A program made the position numbers and the translations under genes. Positions 59,765 through 64,000 of a stretch of 64,000 nucleotides of DNA are shown in pieces; position 1 is the first letter of the stretch; the number at the start of each line of letters is the position of its first letter. Source of the DNA: an uncultured Oscillospiraceae bacterium (GTDB lineage: Bacteria > Bacillota > Clostridia > Oscillospirales > Acutalibacteraceae); NCBI GenBank assembly GCA_902465155.1, contig CABQLY010000005.1:1-64000 (forward strand). Reading direction: 5' to 3'. The notes beneath the pieces were generated by a model. The model did no database searches, was not told the DNA's origin, and saw nothing but the letters and a program-made list of their open reading frames with translations.

Positions 59765-60616
59765 ATGCAACATCAAAAACGCGTAGCCGCAATTCACGAT
59801 CTTTCAGGGGTGGGTAAATGCTCGCTTACGGTGGCAATCCCGGTGCTTTCAGCGGCGGGGCTGGAGTGTTGCCCACTGCCAACGGCGGTGCTTTCCACCC
59901 ACACCGGGGGCTTTAAAGATTTTACATTTTGCGATTTAACCGCGCAAATTTTGCCAATAGCCAACCACTGGGCGCAGGAGGAGTTTCAATTCAGCGCAAT
60001 TTACACTGGCTACTTAGGCTCCCAACAGCAGGTAGAGCTGGTGCGGCGGGCCGTGCAAAAAATTGGCCGCGGGGCCAAAATAATTGTCGACCCCGTTATG
60101 GGCGATAACGGTAAGCTTTACCAATCATTTTCTAACAGCTTTCCCCTAAAAATGCGGGAGCTTTGCGCTGTTGCCGATGTGCTAACGCCGAATATTACCG
60201 AGGCCTGCCTGCTGTTGGGTCAGCCCTTTTTACCGCCGCCGCACAGTAAAAGCTTTTTAAACGGGCTTTTAGAAGGGCTGCGGCAGCTTTGCCGCGGTAC
60301 GGTTATTTTAACCGGGGTTAGTCTGGCGCCCGGGCAGTTGGGGGCGTTGCTGGCCGATCCGCAAAAGCCGCCGCAGTACCTTTACAACAAAAGGCTGCAA
60401 GGCACCTTACACGGCACGGGCGACCTTTTTGCCAGCACCCTTACAGCCGCTTTGGTGCGCGGCTTTTCGGCCGAGCGGGCGGTGCGTTTGGCGGTAGACT
60501 TTACGCTGCGCTGCATTGAAACAACGGTGCAAAAATACCCCGACTTGTGGTACGGCGTTGCGTTTGAGGACGAGCTGGAATACTTTATTAAACAGGTAAA
60601 AGAACATGGAAAATAA
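59765..60616 (+). CDS. Pyridoxamine/pyridoxal kinase
   Basis: The 283-residue PfkB-type kinase phosphorylates B6 vitamers to give pyridoxal phosphate precursors. HDLSGVGKCSLTVAIPVLSA opens it, VDPVMGDNGKLY and LTPNITEA follow, and GTGDLFASTL supplies the catalytic Asp. It resembles the PdxY-like pyridoxamine kinases of Firmicutes. AAGGAA precedes the ATG. Its end overlaps tcdA by 11 bp. Confidence 0.92.
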   Translation: MQHQKRVAAIHDLSGVGKCSLTVAIPVLSAAGLECCPLPTAVLSTHTGGFKDFTFCDLTAQILPIANHWAQEEFQFSAIYTGYLGSQQQVELVRRAVQKIGRGAKIIVDPVMGDNGKLYQSFSNSFPLKMRELCAVADVLTPNITEACLLLGQPFLPPPHSKSFLNGLLEGLRQLCRGTVILTGVSLAPGQLGALLADPQKPPQYLYNKRLQGTLHGTGDLFASTLTAALVRGFSAERAVRLAVDFTLRCIETTVQKYPDLWYGVAFEDELEYFIKQVKEHGK

Positions 60617-61328
60617 TTGCAACAACCAACGATTTAACCGAACCGAAACCCTAATTGGCTCTGCCGCTTTAAAGCAGCTTGCTAAAAAACGGGTTTGCAT
60701 TTTTGGGGTGGGGGGCGTTGGCTCCTTTGCGGCCGAGGCCATTGCCCGCGCCGGCGTTGGAAAAATTGATTTATTTGACCGTGATGTTGTAGATATTACA
60801 AACATAAACCGGCAGCTGATTGCCCTGCAAAGCACGGTAGGCTGCCCTAAGGCGCAGGTTATGCGGGATCGCATTTTGCAAATTAATCCGCAGGCCGAGG
60901 TAACCGCTAATCAGGTTTTTGTAACGCCTCAGTGGGTGCAAAATACCGATTTTACAAAGTACGATTATGTAATAGACGCCATAGATAACATTACCGCAAA
61001 GCTTAGCCTTTGCGAGGCGGCCCGCACGCAGGGGGTGCCAATTATTTCGGCCATGGGCGCCGGTAACCGGCTGGACCCAACCGCCTTTCGGGTAGCCGAT
61101 ATTAGCCAAACGCACGGCTGCCGCTTGGCCCGTATTATGCGCCGGGAGCTAAAAAAACGCGGCGTAACCGGGGTTTTAACGGTTTTTTCGCCCGAGGAGC
61201 CGGTAAAAACAAATGCCGAATTTCAAAACGGGCGGCCGCTGCCGGCCAGCATTTCTTATGTACCTTCGGCAGCGGGGTTAATTTTAGCCGGCCGGGTAAT
61301 TGCCGAATTGGCCGGGCTGCCGGTTTAA
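60606..61328 (+). CDS. tcdA: tRNA threonylcarbamoyladenosine dehydratase
   Basis: The 240-residue E1-like (ThiF-fold) enzyme uses ATP to cyclise t6A37 of tRNA to ct6A. The nucleotide motif CIFGVGGVGSFAAEAIAR (about 30-47), DRDVVDITNINRQ and YVIDAIDNITAKL are typical, as is the start RFNRTETLIGSAAL. It lies in the same strand block as tsaD, whose product is its substrate. It overlaps the kinase gene. Confidence 0.93.
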   Translation: MENNCNNQRFNRTETLIGSAALKQLAKKRVCIFGVGGVGSFAAEAIARAGVGKIDLFDRDVVDITNINRQLIALQSTVGCPKAQVMRDRILQINPQAEVTANQVFVTPQWVQNTDFTKYDYVIDAIDNITAKLSLCEAARTQGVPIISAMGAGNRLDPTAFRVADISQTHGCRLARIMRRELKKRGVTGVLTVFSPEEPVKTNAEFQNGRPLPASISYVPSAAGLILAGRVIAELAGLPV

Positions 61329-61543
61329 AATTGCCAACGCTTAAAGCCGCTGCCTAAAACGGCTAATTCTTAGCCAAGGCTGCAAGGCTGTTTGTGCAGC
61401 TTAAAAAAGTTGGCTTTTGGTTTAACCTTTTGTGTTGTAAGGCTTATTTTAACAAATTAACAGTTAAAATTTTGTGCGTAAATTTTTGCGCGGAAAATGC
61501 CGCCGGCGGTTTTAACCGGCGGGGCGGCTTGCCAAACTGTTTT

Positions 61544-61572
61544 TTTACATTTTAAGTTAGTAGTGTTAAAAA
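61544..61572 (+). promoter_or_regulatory. Possible promoter of the mini-LacI/EamA unit
   Basis: TTTACA (61544-61549), 17 bp and TAAAAA (61567-61572), with TGT before the -10. A CCGCCGG/CCGGCGG inverted repeat lies just upstream (61500-61522). Confidence 0.45.
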
Positions 61573-61595
61573 TTGTTTTACGAAGGGGTGTTTAC

Positions 61596-62147
61596 ATGAC
61601 CTTAAAGGATGTTGCCGCGTTGGCCGGTTGTTCGGTTGCAACGGTGTGCAAGGTTTTTAAAAACAGTAACGAAATTAGCGCCGAAACCAAAAAAACGGTA
61701 TTACAGGCGGCTAAAAAAAGCGGATATTTACAAAAGGCAACCACCCGCACCGCCGTGCTTGGGGGGTTAAAGGTGGTACTGCTGTGCGATCCGCAAAACC
61801 GCCTGCAGGGGGAGCTTTTGGCTGTTTTTGCGGCCCTGCAGCGTGGGGGTTATACGGCGGTTTACACCGTGTTAGAGCCACAAGCTGCCTTTTCTTTAAT
61901 GCTGCAAATTGGTGCGGTTGGCATGGTTTGCGCGGCCGAAAACGCGCTAACCGACCCCCGCGTTTTAACCAGCGCCAAGGGGGCGCCGCAGCCGGCCAAT
62001 TGGTTAAGGTTTTTAAACGGGCTTGGCGGGGTGGCACGCGCCGCGCGCAAGGGGCAGGGTAAAGCAGCCGCGGCCCCAAAACCGGCCAAGCCCAATTTGG
62101 TCGAAGAAAAGCAGCCCCCCGTGCGGGAAGAAATTTGGTTACTGTAA
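61596..62147 (+). CDS. Shortened LacI-type regulator
   Basis: The 183-residue protein starts with a complete LacI helix-turn-helix and hinge (LKDVAALAGCSVATVCKVF, then ISAETKKTVLQAAKKSGY). Only a part of the usual sensing domain follows (GLKVVLLCDPQNRLQGELLAV to about residue 110). The tail is Pro/Ala/Lys-rich. LacI proteins are normally about 330 residues, so the sugar-binding pocket is incomplete. No remaining part is found in another frame; the next gene starts at once (TAATG). It could be a DNA-binding remnant or a ligand-independent regulator. GAAGGGGTG precedes the ATG. Confidence 0.75.
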   Translation: MTLKDVAALAGCSVATVCKVFKNSNEISAETKKTVLQAAKKSGYLQKATTRTAVLGGLKVVLLCDPQNRLQGELLAVFAALQRGGYTAVYTVLEPQAAFSLMLQIGAVGMVCAAENALTDPRVLTSAKGAPQPANWLRFLNGLGGVARAARKGQGKAAAAPKPAKPNLVEEKQPPVREEIWLL

Positions 62148-63055
62148 TGCGGTTAGGGTTAAAGGTGCCCCCCAAAGCGCAGGGCATTTGCTACATTATT
62201 ATGGCGGCGTTTGGCTTTTCCTGTATGTCGCTTTTTGTAAAGCTTGCCGGGCAGCTGCCGCCCTTTCAAAAAGCGTTTTTTCGCAACTTTATTGCCCTTG
62301 TTTTTATGTTTGCCGTTTTGCTGCGCCAAAAGGTTGGCTTTCGGCCAAACAGGGGCAGTATTCCGGGCCTTATTGGCCGCAGCTTTTTTGGCACGGTTGG
62401 CTTGCTTTGCAACTTTTACGCCATAGGGCAGCTAAACCTTTCAGACGCCAATATGCTCAACAAGCTTTCGCCGTTTTTTTCTATTTTGTTTTCGGCCCTG
62501 TTGTTAAAGGAAAAACCAAATTTGGTGCAAATTGGCGGGGTTTTAGCGGCGTTTTTAGGCAGCGTGTTTATTATTAAAAAACCCGGCTTTCAAAACGCGG
62601 CGCTGCTGCCGGCCTTGGCAGGGGTTGTTGGCGGCATGGGCGCCGGCATTGCCTACACCTTTGTGCGCGCCCTTGGCAAAAAAGGGGAGGACAGCCGCCG
62701 CATTGTTTTTTACTTTTCGGCTTTTTCGTGCCTGTTATGTCTGCCGTTTTTTGTTTTTCAGTTTCAGGCAATGAGCCTTTGGCAAACCGCCTGCCTGCTG
62801 TTGGCCGGCGCATTTGCCTGCATAGGCCAGCTTGGCATTACCAAAGCCTACCTGTGTGCCCCGGCAAAGGAGATTTCGGTTTACGATTACACGCAGGTAA
62901 TTTTTGCCGCCGTTTTGGGCTTTTTAGCGTTTGGCGAGCTGCCGGACGCCTTTAGCGTTGCCGGTTATTTGCTAATTTGCGGAGCCGGGGTAGGTATGTT
63001 TTTTTACAACAATAAGGTGCTGCCGCGTCGCCAAAAACGGGCGCCCAAGGCTTAG
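62147..63055 (+). CDS. EamA/DMT-family transporter
   Basis: The 302-residue protein has ten hydrophobic segments in two repeated EamA halves (GICYIIMAAFGFSCMSLFVK and the second half from about residue 150). FFRNFIALVFMF and SPFFSILFSALLLKE are typical. It exports or imports small metabolites; the substrate is unknown. Its ATG overlaps the LacI-type stop codon as TAATG, so it is translationally coupled to the regulator. Confidence 0.88.
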   Translation: MRLGLKVPPKAQGICYIIMAAFGFSCMSLFVKLAGQLPPFQKAFFRNFIALVFMFAVLLRQKVGFRPNRGSIPGLIGRSFFGTVGLLCNFYAIGQLNLSDANMLNKLSPFFSILFSALLLKEKPNLVQIGGVLAAFLGSVFIIKKPGFQNAALLPALAGVVGGMGAGIAYTFVRALGKKGEDSRRIVFYFSAFSCLLCLPFFVFQFQAMSLWQTACLLLAGAFACIGQLGITKAYLCAPAKEISVYDYTQVIFAAVLGFLAFGELPDAFSVAGYLLICGAGVGMFFYNNKVLPRRQKRAPKA

Positions 63056-63215
63056 GCCAAAAAGCCGGGGCGGTACGGCTTTGCCCGCCGCCTTTGCCGG
63101 CTTAGCCTAATACGGCCGCATTAAATACGGGCACACAAAAGGCAGCCGTGCCGAATGTAGACGCTTTAAACAGCTGCACAGAATTACAAGCCAAAGCTGC
63201 CATACTAAGTAGGGC

Positions 63216-63248
63216 GTACAATTTATTTGTACCAATTATTTGTGCCAA
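63216..63248 (+). promoter_or_regulatory. Repeats upstream of the response regulator
   Basis: GTACAA (63216-63221) and TTGTAC (63227-63232) form an inverted repeat. ATTTGTACCAA (63225) and ATTTGTGCCAA (63238) form a direct repeat with 13-bp spacing. They lie 50-80 bp before the ATG and may be a regulator site. Confidence 0.4.
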
Positions 63249-63295
63249 ATACCCGGCGCGCATTTATTTAAAAATTAATTTTTCCGGAGGGGCAA

Positions 63296-64000
63296 ATGGA
63301 CTATACGGTTTTAGTGGTGGATGACGAATTTGAACTGCGCCGCGCAATGATAGAGCGGGTAGATTGGGCCGCTGCCGGCTTTAAAGTGGTGGGGGAGGCC
63401 GAAAACGGCGTTGAGGCGTTAGACCTGATTGAAACGCTGGAGCCGGACCTAATTTTAACCGATATTAAAATGCCAATGATTTCGGGCTTGGAGCTGGCCG
63501 CCAAGGTGCGGGAGCTGCGCCCCGCCACCCAAATTGTTATTTTAAGCGGGTACGACAGCTTTGAGTACGCCCGCACGGCAATTGATTACAACATTATTAG
63601 CTATTTGTTAAAGCCAATCTCCTCGGCCGAAATGTCGCGGGAGCTGTTTGAGATTCACCGCCGGATGGATGAAAAAATTGGCAGCAGGGCGGCCGTACAA
63701 GGTGCCGACGCCGACCGGTTACTGCAAAATGCCAAGCGGGACGCGTTTTTGCTGCCCCTGCTGCTTGGCGGAAACGAAACAAAGCCGGATAACAGCCGCC
63801 TGCTGCAGCAGGCGCGGGAACTGGGGCTGGTTTTGGAAGGGGAAGAGCCGCGGTTTTGCGTGCTGGTTTTAAAATTTAAAAACGGGCAGGGCAAGGCCTG
63901 CACTGGGCCGGAGCACATTGATTTTATTCACAATGTTTTAGGGCAGTATTTTTCGTGCGGTACAACGGTTGTTTACGGGCGTGCCGTGACGCTGGTTGCG
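63296..64000 (+). CDS. Two-component response regulator, YesN-like (partial)
   Basis: An ATG at 63296 with CCGGAGGGG upstream opens a frame that is still open at the window end (235 codons). The receiver domain (1-120) is complete: D9/D10, phosphoacceptor D56 in LTDIKMP, S84 and K106 in LLKPISS. The linker that follows resembles YesN-type regulators, whose AraC helix-turn-helix would lie beyond the edge. No sensor kinase precedes it, so the kinase is probably downstream. Such pairs usually control sugar ABC transporters. Confidence 0.88.
   Translation, partial: MDYTVLVVDDEFELRRAMIERVDWAAAGFKVVGEAENGVEALDLIETLEPDLILTDIKMPMISGLELAAKVRELRPATQIVILSGYDSFEYARTAIDYNIISYLLKPISSAEMSRELFEIHRRMDEKIGSRAAVQGADADRLLQNAKRDAFLLPLLLGGNETKPDNSRLLQQARELGLVLEGEEPRFCVLVLKFKNGQGKACTGPEHIDFIHNVLGQYFSCGTTVVYGRAVTLVA

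Overview
The window reads as a chromosomal segment of a Gram-positive, anaerobic, fermentative member of the Clostridia, most likely an uncultured gut Oscillospirales/Ruminococcaceae-type bacterium. This is inferred from gene content: rubrerythrin, acetate kinase, MEP-pathway IspE, a spore-germination YpeB, a DUF6514-like protein, a DUF11 protein of a type common in gut Clostridia, strong AGGAGG-like ribosome binding sites and frequent TTG/GTG starts. No rRNA, tRNA, CRISPR array, insertion sequence or prophage was recognised. Codon use is mixed: Ile is almost always ATT and Phe TTT, while Ala, Thr, Gly and Asn favour C-ending codons.

Region 1 (1-4.7 kb) is accessory: a 1196-residue secreted collagen-like/leucine-rich-repeat surface protein built of shuffled modules, a small partner gene, and a DUF6514-like small protein behind a near-consensus promoter. 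Region 2 (4.8-13.1 kb) holds an ABC exporter/AraC pair, ribosomal protein L28, a KDPG aldolase with an extra C-terminal domain, xpt, mntP behind a structured leader, a GNAT acetyltransferase and ypeB. Region 3 (13.2-25.4 kb) has an lrp-aminotransferase-ispE operon diverging from a methyltransferase-hslO pair, an M20 peptidase with two membrane partners, rubrerythrin, an alanine/glycine symporter under a glycine riboswitch, and citrate synthase.

Region 4 (25.9-33.9 kb) is a long minus-strand cluster: alpha/beta hydrolase, membrane-tethered MurF-like ligase, Ddl, a cation-diffusion transporter and two flavoproteins, the last three translationally coupled. Region 5 (34.2-39.6 kb) pairs an AraC regulator with a divergent DUF5107-TPR protein and a nearby DUF4380 protein, probably a carbohydrate-responsive locus. 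Region 6 (40.0-47.6 kb) has tmcAL divergent from ackA, then galactokinase, a small lipoprotein, and a murI-DUF1934-argS operon. Region 7 (47.9-54.8 kb) has a DUF11 protein, a TetR-LiaF-like-ABC exporter operon, a YczE-type membrane protein and gapA. Region 8 (55.2-64 kb) runs polA, a YwlE-like phosphatase, rimI, tsaD, pyridoxamine kinase, tcdA, a shortened LacI-type regulator coupled to an EamA transporter, and the start of a response regulator cut by the window edge.

Two features recur. Many promoters are readable (TTGACA or TTGCAA, about 17 bp, TATAAT). Several intergenic regions carry short degenerate tandem repeats with 14-21 bp periods, a different family in each gap. The least explained parts are the mosaic surface protein and its operator-like palindrome, the repeat-filled gaps, the M20/DUF5058 membrane triplet, the leader upstream of mntP, and the mini-LacI/EamA pair.
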